Below, one piece after another: positions 44,041 to 55,829 of a DNA stretch of 64,000 bases. Position 1 is the first letter of the stretch. Each line of letters starts with the position of its first letter. A program made the position numbers and the translations under genes. The notes under the pieces were generated by a model. The model ran no database searches, had not been told where the DNA came from, and worked only from the letters and a program-made list of their open reading frames with translations. This DNA is from Anisodus tanguticus (taxonomy: Eukaryota; Streptophyta; Magnoliopsida; Solanales; Solanaceae), in contig CM067546.1 in the NCBI GenBank assembly GCA_034509755.1, forward strand, positions 32,882,383 through 32,946,382, in the 5' to 3' direction.

Positions 44041-44529
44041 ATTAGTCGCTAATTATTAATATTTACACCTAATGTTGGAAATCAATTTTTTTAAAATTAT
44101 TTCATCACTCTTTATATTTAACTCTAGAAAAAAAATTCTGATTGAAAATATTAGTAATTATATAATATATAAGAAATGAGTTTGAAACTAAAAATGTGGT
44201 TAAAATTATTTGTTTAAGTTAGTTAAAAATAATTTATACAATTGTAATAATAGAACTGTTGAACATTTCTACCAATGAGAAAAAAGATGTTGAACATTTG
44301 ACTTTTTACTATAATATTATGTATATATAGCTATGAATTCTCAGCTACAAATATAAAAATCATGGCTAATACTGGACAATAACCACACAAATTAAAATTC
44401 CATGGCTATTGACAATTTAGTATAATTTCTTAGCTACAAAAGTTTAATTGGCAAATCTAATAATTCTCATCTTTGCTATATTTACAACTATCGTGGCAAA
44501 TATCCAAATAGCTATAAGACTATCATTAT

Positions 44530-44739
44530 TAATAGAATATTTTCCGAATATTCTTTCATTAATTGTATATCTCTTATTTTAGGTAGAATTGTATTCCTAT
44601 TGTAATTAGGTCTTCTATTTTAGGTAGAATTGTATTTCCTGTTGTAATTAGGTTGATTAGTTACCTAATTTAAATATTCTTGTACTACTATATATATTGT
44701 ACATTATTGATGAATATAATCAAGGAACATATTTCTTTA
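44530..44739 (+). repeat. 5' LTR of element C
   Basis: 210 bp ending in ACATATTTCTTTA and followed immediately by TGGTATCAGTAGCC, a tRNA-Met primer site with one change from TGGTATCAGAGC. The TTTTAGGTAGAATTGTATT phrase is present twice within the LTR. The same LTR starts element A at 19330. Confidence 0.9.
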
Positions 44740-44857
44740 TGGTATCAGTAGCCTAAACATACCTTCACCGCCGCCGACCATAGCTCTCGGCGGCCACCCC
44801 CACAGAACCCTAGTATTTTTTTCCAGCCATTCTCTCTCCCCCTAAATTTCATCTTCC

Positions 44858-45492
44858 ATGGTTGATAAAACCAAATTCCATCATGCACTTGTAGTAAACA
44901 ACATCAAATCTCTATCACCCTTGAGATGGAAAATGGTCAATACTCCTCGTGGACAGAGCTTTTTAAGATCTATTATCGTGTTTACAAAGTTATCGACCAC
45001 ATCATCCCTCCTACACCGAAGTCCACAGACCTACCCTCGGCTTCGACTTCTAATGATGCACTCTGGTCTCGTTTGGACGCAGCCGTCCTCCAGTGGACAT
45101 ACGACACAATCTCTAATGATCTATTCCATACCATCATTGAGACCGATGCCACTACCCGCCAAAAGTGATAACGTTTGAAAAGTATTTTCTACGACAACAA
45201 AATTCAACGAGCGTTATACCTTGAAAATCAGTTTAAGGACGTTCATCAAGGCGATTTTCCATTCGTGTCTGCATATTGTCAAGAACTCAAGATGTTTGCC
45301 GACCAACTCTCCAACTTCGGCGCACCAATCACTAATCAACGATTGGTTATGCAACTTATTGCAGGCTTGCACGAATCCTATGATGGCGTTGCCACCATCC
45401 TTCAGCAATGTACGCCGTTACCTTCATTTTATGAGGCCCGTTCGAAACTTATTCTTGAGGAAGCTCAGAAAATCAAGCACAACACCACTTAG
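44858..45492 (+). pseudogene. Copia gag of element C, two breaks
   Basis: The frame starts at 44858 (MVDKTKFHHALVVNNIKS), shifts at about 44925 to the frame with SSWTELFKIYYRVYKVIDHI, stops near 45168 and continues from 45175 with FKDVHQGDFPFVSAYCQELK, LIAGLHESYDGVATILQQC and FYEARSKLILEEAQ. This is the UBN2-type gag domain. It ends at about 45525 directly against integrase sequence because of an internal deletion. Confidence 0.82.
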
Positions 45493-45525
45493 GTCAGCAT
45501 TGCCGATGCCGCCCTCACCAACACA

Positions 45526-46220
45526 TCGATATTATGTGTTGTTTTGAACGATTATTCCAACTTTCTATGAACTTTTTCAATTGGCAATAAATCCCAGGTT
45601 TACCCTATTTTTCCTCATTTAGTGCTCTCGTAAAAACACAAATTGAAAAGAGTATTAAATGTTTTTTAATGTGACAATGACAGAAATTCAATAATAATCA
45701 ATTCAAACAGTTTTTCTCCAATAGCAGTCTTACATTTCATTTTTCCTGCCCTCACACCTCCTTTCAAAATGGTAAGGCCGAACGGAAAATCCAAACCATA
45801 AACAACCTAATTTGTGCCCTACTTACTCACACCTCAATTGTCCCTCAATTCTGGCATTACACACTCTCCATGGTCACCTATCTCATAAACATAATCCAAA
45901 ACAAGTCTCTAGCTCAACGATCGCCTACTCAACTTCTGTTTCGTAGGAACCCCTCATACCAACACTTGCGTATCTTTGGATGTCTCTGTTATCCTCTCCA
46001 TCTGACCACTCACAAACTCTAACCCCGATCTTCCCCGTGTGTGTTTCTGGGTTACCCCGTCAATCATCGTGGTTACTCGTGATATGACTTGTCAAGCCGT
46101 AAAATTATTATTTAACGTCATGTCCTATTTGATGAAACTCAATTCCCCTTTGCCTCCCTAAACTCGCCACCTCAGCATTCCTACGACTTCCTAGATGATG
46201 ACCTTAACCCTCTTCTAATT
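45526..46220 (+). pseudogene. Copia integrase core of element C, many breaks
   Basis: The text resumes at RYYVLF-NDYSNFL, equivalent to position 20490 of element A, so the zinc-binding part and first catalytic Asp are lost. The CDN block reads as a frameshifted remnant at about 45670, and the C-terminal CVFLGYPVNHRGYS block is at about 46045. Almost every block has its own frameshift, which shows longer decay than in element A. Confidence 0.8.
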
Positions 46221-46453
46221 CATCATTTATATAGTCTGTCGTCCCAGACCCCGACACCCCCCCTCGGACAGTCCGGGACATACTGCCCACCCGGTTCTGC
46301 TGATGGTGGCCCGGAATAGCCTGCCTCAGGGTGATTTCGTAGATACCTCTTGACAAGCTGAGCATCGGCCAGCCGGTCCCGACACCCCTGCTCTTCCCGG
46401 CAGTCCCGCGACACACCCCTCCCATCCCACGTCATGATATACGCTCTCAGACT

Positions 46454-47430
46454 ATGGAAACCCATGCCATGCACGAAATTCATAAACCTAAACGGTTGTT
46501 TAACCTATCCATTTCAGTTGTCCCTTCCACTGTTCCTCGAAATCTGAAGGATGCCTTGTCTGACCCTAATTGGAAAGCCGCAATGATTGACGAATATAAT
46601 GTTGTTATTGATAATAAGACGTGGTACCTAGTACCATATCCACTTGATGCTAACATTATTTGTTCTATGTGGATTTTTAAACATAAAAAGAATTCTGATG
46701 GTTCTTTTGAGAGGTACAAGGCTCATCTTGTAGGTGATGACATGTCTCAACAGGTGGGAGTGGACTGTGATAAAATGTTCAGCCCGGTCGTAAATCTCGT
46801 AACCATCCGGACCGTCCTTAGTATTGCTCTATCCAAGTCTTGGCCCATTCATCACCTTGATGTTAAGAATGCTTTCTTACATGGGGATCTTTATGAAACG
46901 ATCTATATGCATCAGCCTATGGGTTTCAGGGATTATATTCATCCGGATTATATGTGTCTGTTGAGAAAATCGCTCTATGGACTGAAACAGGCTCCTCGAG
47001 CATAGTACCAACGGTTCGCCGATTATGTCTCCTCTATCGGTTTTTCACACAACAGATCCGATCATTCCCTATTCATCTACAACAAGGATACATACATGAC
47101 TTACCTATTATTATATGTTGATGACATCATCCTCACCACATCATCTGATGCTCTCCACCGGTCCATTATGTCTCTTATTTCCTCTGAGTTTGGTATGAAG
47201 GATCTGGCCCCCATGAGTTATTTCTTGGGCATCTATGTTACTCGACATTCTGGCGGCTTATTTCTGTGTCAGAGAAAGAACGCCGAAGAGATCCTTGACC
47301 GTGCAGGCATGACATCTTGCAAACCATCTCATACGCCAGTAGACACTAATTTCAATATCAGGACTGATTCCGACCCCCTATATTCAGACCCGACTCACTA
47401 TCGTATCCTGGTTGGGGGCTTGTAGTACCT
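46454..47430 (+). pseudogene. Copia reverse transcriptase of element C, nearly open
   Basis: The frame 46454-47005 covers NWKAAMIDEYNVVIDNKTWY, MWIFKHKKNSDGSFERYKAH and HLDVKNAFLHGDLYETIYMH with the first Asp. It stops at APRA*YQRF (about 47003) and continues at 47096 with YLLLYVDDIILTTSSDAL, so the YVDD box is intact. The connection part runs to the YRILVGGL stop near 47423. This is the best preserved RT of the short-LTR group in the window. Confidence 0.88.
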
Positions 47431-47564
47431 TACATTCACGAGACATGACATATCCTATGCCGTGCAACAAATCTGCCTACACATGCACAATTCAACGGAA
47501 GCACACGTGCATGCCCTCAAACGTATTTTACGATACGTCCAAGGTGCACTTCACTTCAGATTGC

Positions 47565-50518
47565 TGACGCACCCGTTTTTAACCCGCGGCTCACGACGTG
47601 ATGACATCGATTCCCTCTAGATTGGATAAAAAAGGCTTGATTTGAGGAGTCGCTACCTAATTATTCTAAGGTGAATTAGGGCACCTAAATGCTAACTAAA
47701 AGCTGCAAAATAACTCCAATTTTGTGGTCTGCGAAACTAATGAGATTCTAGGTAAGGGTTCTTTATTATCTTAAAGGGAAGGGGTTAGTCATCCTTTAAG
47801 ATCCGCTAACTTGCGGTTATCCGGTCAAACTCAGGTTAATTATTATGCTAAAAATACATGTTTTTACAAGTATAAAAATAATGTTGCAAGTAGTTAATAA
47901 AATGATGCATTTTGTACAAGTATGCATTTGTATGGCATTAGAATACATGTAAAGTTGAAAAAAAAGAAAAAAAAAGAATGCATTTGCATGAAAATTGATA
48001 AAAATGTATGCAAGGTGATTTTTATGGGCGACGTGCCTAAAATAGATAAACTAGCGATTTTCGATTTTAAAACTAACCGAGCCTAAAAATAAATGAACTA
48101 GCGATGGGTTTTCAGTTTTAGACTACCCTATTAATTAATTATAAATCTACCTATTCTAAACATTTCAATAATTCCACAAGTACAATAATATTACAATACA
48201 GAATGGAATAAAGCGAATTAAAGAAAGTAAAAACAACAACAAAATAAATAATCTCCGAGGGATATTTGCCTTCTTTGATTTTATCCCTTGCAAGCTGTCA
48301 AGAACAAACAGTTAGAAACAATCGAATATAAATAACTTCGGATCCGTATCCAAAACAGTAAATGTTTTGATTACGGAGGGCTCAGACTTAAAATTTGAAT
48401 AGATCATTCCAATCACGTCGTGGCTGCGAACATGACTCGTTTGTCATTTTAGTTGCCTTGTCTACCGAACGTATTGGTCTCTCGGGTGAAAAAAGATTTA
48501 AGTTTCATCCTTGCCCAGAAGTTCTATTTTTCGTCTTTCCAACTGTGGAGGCCTAAAAAATCGACGGATATTTTTTCATCGGCCATAGTGCAGTATTTAT
48601 TCAAATCAGTAAATTATACCAAAACAGAAAACTGAAACGGAAGAGCATTTTCTGGAGGAGCGGCCTCAAATTCAATTTTATTGGCCTAAATGCAGTATTT
48701 ATTCAAATCAGTAAAATACCAAAACAGCAAACTGAAACGGAGAAACAATTTTCGAAGGGGCGCGACCTCAAATTCAATTTCATTGGCCTAAATGCAGTAT
48801 TTATTCAAATCAGTAAAACAGTAAGATATCCGTTTATGGATGTTCAAATGCCAAAATAAACCAACAGTTTGCAATTAAAACGTCCGACTCGAATTCTGAA
48901 AATTTCAGACCGAAGCAGGATTCAGAATGTTTCTTAAAAATCCGACCTGAGACTGAACAGTGACACGATTAGATTTCGGGTCGGGTCGACCCGGAAAGAC
49001 GACAAAATAGTAAAAAAAATTAGGTAATCGCCGAGTTCTGAGAAACAGACCCGGATAGATGACCCGGATTTCGGATCGATCCGCCCGAGAAATGCAACTC
49101 GAAACAGTAGCGACCCGGAATCAATTTTTTGCATTTTTCAAATAACCAACAACAAGATATAAAATACAAAATCTAGAAATTTACCCAAACCGGGTCAACC
49201 CGAGCCGGATCGGTGATCCGATCCGAATCAGGGGTTCCGACCCGAATCGATTTCTTTCCAAATTTCACATAACCAGCAACAAAATATCAAACATATAAAT
49301 CTGAAAATCTACCCAAATCGGGTTGACCCAACCCGAACAGTGACCCAAATCGGAAAACCCGAAACCAAAATAGGCGGCAGTGGACCACAACCATGGTAAA
49401 ACAGTGGCGAAAATAGCCAAAAAAATAGAGCAAAGTCCCAAAATGGAGCAATAATCAACAGAGCAAAGAGAGGCAAACGCCGGAGTAATTATCCGATTAG
49501 AAACTGTCACAAATTAGCAAAATATTAAGAAAAGTCCAAAATAAGCCAGCACGCCGGAAAACATACTCGCTGGAGTATGTAAAAAATGAGATTAAATCAA
49601 TCCAACAAAACACACAACAATATAACCACAAGAGAAATAGAAACGACCGTAGTGTCGCCAGAGTTCGACCTCCGGTCAGATCTGGAAAAAGCGAAGAGCA
49701 CAACAAAATCAAGTATCATCGTAGTTCCCACGGTGATTGGCTAGCAGTGATGGTGGTGGTGGTTCGCTCCGGTTCATCGGAGATAGAAGCTCCTCACCGA
49801 AGCAGTGGGGTTGAGGTTATGGAGTTGTGGGTGTTGTTATCGTTTTCCGGCGATGTGGTGTCAGGGGTATGAAGAGGTGTGGCGTAGGTGGGGTAGGGTG
49901 GCGGTGATGGTTTCTGCCATGGCTAGGCTGGGGGTGAGGGAGAGGCGATTATCCGGCGGTCCGGGGGTGATTTCGGGTGAGAGGCCGCTGGTTTTGGAGA
50001 GGTCTGGTTTTGGTATTTAGGTATTAGGTTTGGGGCGATTTGGATTTTGGGTTGAGGTATTGGGCTTGGGTCGATTGGGCCGACGGGTTAGTGGGATTGG
50101 GTTGGTCCGGTTTGGCTGATTTTTGTGGGTTGGGGTAGAATGTTTTGGGTTTATTGTTTGGGGAAATAAATGGGGAGTTGGTTAAAATAAAAAGGATTTT
50201 ATTATTAAAAGATGCTTCGCAAAAGATGTAAATTATGAAGATAAAAAATAACGATGTGCTAATAAATAAATAAAAAATAACATTTGCGAAATGCTTAATG
50301 CTTAAGATAAAAATGAGATGCCTTTTTGCGAAAATAACATATCCTAGAATATTAAGGTAAAACTATGCTTGTGATATCAAAATGCAAATGACAGTAAAAA
50401 ATACAAATAATATATCTATATATATATATGCCTATATTTTAAAATTATTTTAAGGTGTCAAAAATATTTAAAATTGCAAATAAAATAAAAAAAGATGAGA
50501 CAAAATTGGGTGTCAACA
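47565..50518. mobile_element. 2.95-kb LTR-like insertion (probable solo LTR) nested in element C
   Basis: The insertion begins TGACGCACCC and ends GGGTGTCAACA, roughly inverted TG...CA ends, with ATTGC on the left (47560-47564) and ATTAC on the right (50519-50523) as an imperfect 5-bp duplication. It interrupts the connection/RNase H coding text of element C. It has no gag or pol. Near its start are GGTCTGCGAAACTAATGAGA and TAGGTAAGGGTTCT phrases, which I recall from the large LTRs of Solanaceae Ogre/Tat-like gypsy elements; that link is inference. It contains internal tandem repeats and a GC-rich part at 49650-50110. Confidence 0.75.
48581..48830. repeat. Tandem repeat, about 102-bp unit, 2.5 copies, within the nested insertion
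   Basis: GGCCTAAATGCAGTATTTATTCAAATC-like starts occur at 48581, 48683 and 48785, followed by CCAAAACAGCAAACTGAAACGG and TCAAATTCAATTTYATTGG. Two further diverged repeats of about 130 bp (AACCAACAACAAGATATAAAA and AACCAGCAACAAAATATCAAA types) follow at about 49140-49350. Confidence 0.75.
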
Positions 50519-50523
50519 ATTAC

Positions 50524-51018
50524 ATCTATACAGGTCCTCGTTTACTGGTCTCAATACTTATTCTGATGCTGATTGGGGTGGATGTCCTGACACCCGACGC
50601 TCCACGTCTGGTTACTGCATTTTCCTCGGAGATAACCTATTGTCTTGGTCTTCTAAAAGGCAACCAACACTATTCCGGTCCAGTGCCGAAGCAGAGTACA
50701 GAGGTGTCGCCAATGTCATCTCTGAGTCTTGTTGGATCCGTAACTTCCACTTGAGCTTCACTGTACGATTCAAAAGGTAACACTGGTCTACTGCGATATA
50801 TCTTTCCTGTAATCCCGTCCAACATCAGCGCACTAAACACATTGAGATGGACATTCATTTCATTCGCGAAAAAGTGGCTCGTGGTCAAGTTCGTGTCTTT
50901 CATGTTCCTTCCAGATATCAGATTGCCGACATCTTCACCAAAGGACTTCCGCGCATACTATTTGATGATTTTCGAGCCAGTCTCAGTGTTCGCGAACCTT
51001 CCGCTTCGACTGCGGGGG
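50524..51018 (+). pseudogene. Copia RNase H of element C
   Basis: After the insertion the coding text resumes: DADWGGCPDTRRSTSGYCIF, GDNLLSWSSKRQPTLFRSSA, EAEYRGVANVISESCWIRN and, towards the LTR, the HIEMDIHFIREKVARGQVRV and DIFTKGLPR blocks. Small shifts are present. The purine tract GCGGGGG directly precedes the 3' LTR at 51019. Confidence 0.82.
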
Positions 51019-51227
51019 TGTAATAGAATATTTCCCGAATATCTTTCATTAATTGTATATCTCTTATTTTAGGTAGAATTGTATTCTTATTGTAATTATG
51101 TTTCATATTTTAGGTAGAATTATATTTTCTATTGTAATTATGTTGATTAGTTACCTAAATTAAATATTCTTATACTACTATATATTGTATATTATTGATG
51201 AATACAATCAAGAAACAAATTTCTTTA
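51019..51227 (+). repeat. 3' LTR of element C
   Basis: 209 bp starting TGTAATAGAATATTTCCCGA and ending AATTTCTTTA, followed by ATTAT. It differs from the 5' LTR at about twenty positions by eye, which suggests considerable age. Confidence 0.9.
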
Positions 51228-51232
51228 ATTAT

Positions 51233-51907
51233 AATAAAACTTTGCGGTTATTCTGTAATTTGTAACACTTCACTAGTTCTCATACAATTAAATTTTATTT
51301 CAAAAATATATTAAGACTTTAATATGATTGATATAGGAGTGACTAACAAAACTAAGTATAACATCATAATTATATCAAATAAAGTATTATTTATAAGTTT
51401 CAATCTAATTAAAATAACTATACAGTTTTATGTAATTAAATTTGTGTATCTAATTATATTACATCTAAGCAATTGTGTGCTTGTATTTGATTACGTTAAA
51501 ATAAATTAGCAAAAATATAAGTATTGACTTTATGGTCTATTACAATTTTAATAACTTAATAATTATCATGAATTTATTTAAAATTAAGAATACAGAATTT
51601 AGTATAATCAAAATAAAGCATAAAACTAAAAATATCATCATTCAATATAAGAAAAGTATTACATGTGATTTTATAGTCAACTAACAAACGTAATCTTTGT
51701 TGCTAACTTTAATTATTTTTTGATATTATCTTTTCATATATTGGACTATAGTAGACATAAATTTCAGGATTTCAATTTTTTCGTGGAAGTATAGTTAATT
51801 TGTTCTATTCTATTTAATGTAACTCATTTATTTATAATTCTTTTTGTTTTCTTATAGGTAATTATTTAGTCTTAGTTGTTACTACATTTTTTTACAATTA
51901 TAGTAGT
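51233..51907. other. AT-rich spacer between elements C and F
   Basis: No coding capacity, repeat ends or RNA gene recognised. Strongly AT-rich with several ATAATTATA-type phrases. Confidence 0.6.
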
Positions 51908-52746
51908 TGGGCTTCTTCTGGTATTATCTCTTTGGATCCCAAATTATTTAATATTTATAGTTTGGTCCATGGAGTTTCTGGAATGTTGAATTTGAGAACA
52001 ATGGAAGGCAGAAAGTTTAGCCTACCGTTGGAGTTGATTTATGGGGGCGTTTTTGTGCATTAACCAGCCATTACTTGGCTTATTAACTCCCTCCATTAAC
52101 ATCCATTACTTGGCTGAATTACACCCTCCTTCAATGGCCATAAACATCCATTACTTGGTTGTTTAATTCCCTCATGCAATGGCCATTAACAGTCATGTCT
52201 TGGCAATTGAGAGGTCTCCCCTTATGCTATATATTGATGCCTTTTGGCTCAATTGTGTGATACAATACACACACATATACAAAAAGTGAACAAAATATGA
52301 TACAGAAAAACGAGACAGAAATATATACACAGAGACAAACAGAAGAGTAAAACACAGTCCAAAACGTGAGCAGTAACGTTGGGACGAAAACAGAAAACTC
52401 TTCCTTCCTTTTCCATTTCTTCAGCAAGTCGATTCGTATTTGTTTTCTTCGTCAGAATCAACCTATTTGCTTTGTAGTGTTGATTAAAGTTTGTTTTATC
52501 TTGGGAGACTATTGCCCGTTAACGTAAAAGCATATATACGGGGCAATCTTGTCTTAAAGACAGAGTACAATCACTCGACTCAGCACACAGTTGTAACAAT
52601 CCAAATTTAGTGTTTCTTGATTTCAGGTTATCAAGATTCAAGACTCAACAACTTTGCAGCAGTTCTGAATATTGGCAATTCGTTTATCCTTTCGAACACT
52701 TGTAATACTTATTTACTTCCCGTACTGCTTTACATATATCCCAACA
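51908..52746 (+). repeat. 5' LTR of element F, 839 bp
   Basis: Contains a TATA-like CTATATATTG at about 52226-52235 and several repeats of CCATTACTTGGCT (52069-52165). Compared with the 3' LTR it has about 105 additional bases after ATACAATACACACA (about 52275-52380). Confidence 0.88.
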
Positions 52747-54230
52747 GTTTTAAGACAAGATTTGTATTAGTGTTCGAAAGATGTCGGTCAAAAGTTGTGT
52801 GACCAAATCTGGATATGGCTGTGGTTTTCTGGTAGAAAAGAGTTTTGATTATGCTGTTGAAGGTCAACGTGTGAATGGCGTCACCGCTCCCGAGAGTGGT
52901 TCTATATTATAGCAGAAGGCCTATATATGTCCTAGACAAATGATCCGAATTATGATAAGGAGGAAATGGACACTCAGTCCGATGAAGTGATTGAAGTGGG
53001 CCAGAATCCGAAATTGGGATAAGTAATTTTTCTTCCTTGTCAAAAATGAGATTAAATGATTAAAAAGGGCTTAAAGTAAGGAGGAATATGAAAATATTTT
53101 CTGAAATAATTTATATTCCTTACGCTTTAAACATCAGAAGTTTAATCTCATATTCCTTCCCTTTTAAAGATTGGATTTTATAAACGACTTAAAAAGATCC
53201 GTTCTTTTAAGTGTAATTATTAAAAGTGTTTAAAGTATGTTTGCACATACGAGGGACGAAGATCCACTAACTGTGCTAAAACTGTTACCACTCTTAAGTA
53301 AGCGCCAAGAATTGTTTGGGCACCAATCATAAGGGAAGAAGACTAAAAGCTAAAGACGTAGAGCCTGTCACACTATTTGGCAGAAGATCCTTCATAGGAT
53401 GATATTGGACACTCAGTCATACAAAGCCTCCGGGCGACCGGAGTGGGGCCAAAATTTCTTTGATAGGATGATATTGGACACTCAGTCATACAAAGCCTAC
53501 GGGCGATTGGAGTGGGGCCAAAATTCCTTTGATAGGATGATATTGGACACTCAGTCATACAAAGCCTACGGGCGATTGGAGTGGGGCCAAAATTCATTTC
53601 ATAGGAAAAGTAATGGACACCTAGTGTGGTGGGCTAGAGTATCTAGGTCTTAAATGATCTGAAGGCCTAAATAAAGGCAGAAAAGAAATTGGACACTCAG
53701 TCTGCTAAAGCAACTAGAGTGGGCCAGAGTATCCAGATCACATATGATCCGGTTACGCCCTAACCACGGGCAAGAGATTGTTCATGTGAAGCAACGCCAC
53801 CTCTAAAGTAGAAGGGGTTGGAGAGGTTGTCCTCAATAGGACTTCTGGGAATGGGATCACTCCAAAAGAAGGTGATACATGTCCCAAAACTTGGTTAAGA
53901 GACATTGTTGGTCAAGCTGGTTTGAGACTAGTCCAACGGGTCTATAATAACTAAGAATGGTACAGTATGTCTGTAGCCAAATAAATGATATATTTGTAAT
54001 CCATGCATCTATGCCATCATAGATTAAGACACGTTAAATAGGAAGTCATTCAAAAGCTAACGAAGTTGAGATTGTTGCCTTCTGTCGACATAAACCCTCA
54101 AAATAAATGTGAGGTAGGTGAAGAGGCAAAATCACCTTTCCAAATTCCGTCAAAGGAATAGCGAAAGAAGCACCACTCATCTGGAACTTAGTCACACCTA
54201 CCTGGGTGATTTGAAGTTTATACAAAATAG
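52747..54230 (+). pseudogene. Leader and gag-protease region of element F, unrecognisable except for repeats
   Basis: By position this should hold gag and protease. I recognise no gag motif, zinc knuckle or protease site. Instead the text GGACACTCAGTC...AGTGGGGCCA recurs (52968, 53405-53600, 53694), including a 69-bp tandem array. Either the coding region was replaced by amplified sequence or decay is complete. Confidence 0.4.
53396..53607. repeat. 69-bp minisatellite, three copies plus a partial fourth
   Basis: GATATTGGACACTCAGTCAT recurs at 53401, 53470 and 53539, exactly 69 bp apart, each time followed by ACAAAGCC, CGGGCGA, GGAGTGGGGCCAAAATT and TTTGATAGGAT-type text. Copies 2 and 3 are almost identical; copy 1 differs slightly. 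As 69 is divisible by three, open frames persist across the array on both strands (23-residue repeats); these are a consequence of the repeat and not evidence of a gene. Confidence 0.92.
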
Positions 54231-54760
54231 AGGGGGGGAGACAAGTACGTTGTGACCTTCATTAATGATGGTACAACGTATTGTATCCTTTATTTGTTGA
54301 AAAGTAAAGATGAAGTTGGTGAAGCGGATAAGCACTACAAAGCAGAAGTTGAAAATCAACTAAGCCTACGGATTGAGGAATTCGTAGTGATAGAGAGGGA
54401 GAATGTGAAGCATCATTCATTAAACGACTGCTCATTACTCACCTCAGTCTAACGGTGTTAGCCAAGCGCAAAGACGTACGCCCAAATTATGTGGGGCAAG
54501 GCGATCCTTACCGCTAATGCGATTCTCAACAGAACTCCGCATAAGGATAAGGATAACTCTCCGTGTGAAACATGGAAAGGATCTCACATACAAATGTTGT
54601 GATGTGGGGTGGCTTGGTAAAAGTTGGACAACCGAAACAGGTCAAGTTGGACCTAAGACTGTAGATTGCATATCCACTGTATCGGCAAATAACAGTAGTG
54701 CTTATCTCTTTTTGGCGTTAAAGAATGCTGAATTCTTTGAAGATAACTTTCCTTGAAATG
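54230..54760 (+). pseudogene. Copia integrase remnant of element F
   Basis: FINDGTTYCILYLLKSKDEV and HYKAEVENQL correspond to the core after the first catalytic Asp, AILTANAILNRTPHKDKDNS to the block after the catalytic Glu, and VGPKTVDCISTVSANNSSAY with NAEFFEDNFP to the C-terminal end. Deletions and shifts separate the blocks and the catalytic motifs themselves are not readable. The order and strand agree with the LTR pair. Confidence 0.75.
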
Positions 54761-55069
54761 GAAAAAGAAGTAATTGCTCGAGGTTAACAAGAACCCCGAG
54801 GGCCTGACTGTCCGAAACTAGACGTTTCGTATCTACAGGACTCGGAAGTTGTTGTCTATCCGGAACTTAATATTCCACATCTACAGAACTCAGTGATTCT
54901 AGATGTTGAATCGAGACGGAGCAAAGAGGGGACAAAGACTTGTTCCAGGCATTCTAGCTTGTATGGTTGAGAATGAACCATGGACAATTAACAAAGAGTT
55001 GTCATATCCAAAAACGCTGCTTTGGAAAGAAGCTAAGAGAAAAATAGATTCTAACATATAGAACCATAC

Positions 55070-55300
55070 TTGTGTAATGGTTGATCTTCCTCCGGAAAAA
55101 GAACCTTTGGGTTGTAAAAGTGGATACTCAAAAGTGAGTACAAAGTAGATGAATATACTGACGAGTATAAGGCCTCGACTACTTATACTTGTGCTTCCCT
55201 GTGAATAGCTTAACATCCAGGGCCATTGCAGTCTTGCGTGTCATGGATGTTGAAACAGTCTTCCTAACCGGAGATTTGGAAGGGGAGAATCAGAGTTGGT
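55070..55300 (+). pseudogene. Copia reverse transcriptase remnant of element F
   Basis: VDLPPEKEPLGCK at about 55080 and VDEYTDEYK-like text at about 55145 correspond to the beginning of copia RT (LPPGxKxIGCKWV...). TGDLEGE-type text at about 55268 recalls the FLNGDLEEEIYM block. The YVDD region is not found; about 500 bp up to the RNase H remnant are unreadable. Confidence 0.6.
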
Positions 55301-55829
55301 TTGTTGGACCGTTGGGCTTCTTCCTGAACTTTCATTTTGGTCCCTGAAATGTTTACATTTTGGTCTTGGAAGTTTCAGATAAAACAGAAACAATGAATCT
55401 GACCACAGAAACATTGACTCTGAAGTTAGAAAGCCAATAGTTGGAAAACCAACAGTCTGAGAATGGAAGTCATATTGAAACAAAGTCTCGATATGAAAGA
55501 TATGGGTATCACAGATGACATCTTAGGAATTGGATTTCTAAGACATCTAACGGACTGGTCTAACTCCAAACTCAATTGTGAGATAGTTGACAGTCTCGTT
55601 GAAACCACCAATGGATATGAATCATATAACTGATTGAAATCATGGTGCACCCATATACAATGAGCGATATGCGCAGGTCACATGTAGTTCAATGTATGTT
55701 ACACACTACAACCGACCTGGTATCGACCTACAAAGCAGATTAGTTGAACTAAGATTCACTGATGATTCTAAAAATGATCGGTAGAAGGTGTTAAGTCGGA
55801 TATGACGATATCTGAAATATTCGCTTATC

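Larger units (their letters stand above)
44530..51227 (+). mobile_element. Ty1/copia element C, internally deleted and interrupted by a nested insertion
   Basis: LTRs of about 210 bp occur at 44530-44739 and 51019-51227. ATTAT flanks both sides (44525-44529, 51228-51232), a likely target duplication; the left LTR has lost its first TG. Gag, integrase, RT and RNase H are recognisable, but the protease and pre-integrase region is missing. A 2954-bp insertion splits the RT/RNase H part. Without the insertion the element would measure about 3.7 kb. All frames are broken. Confidence 0.9.

Noticed and set aside
49805..50020. 71-codon GC-rich plus-strand frame in the nested insertion
   Set aside because: It lies within the non-coding LTR-like insertion, with composition bias and no family match.
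53373..53653. Open frames with 23-residue repeats on both strands, as a possible repeat protein
   Set aside because: A 69-bp tandem unit keeps any frame open once one unit is open. No start context, no signal and no homology to known repeats.
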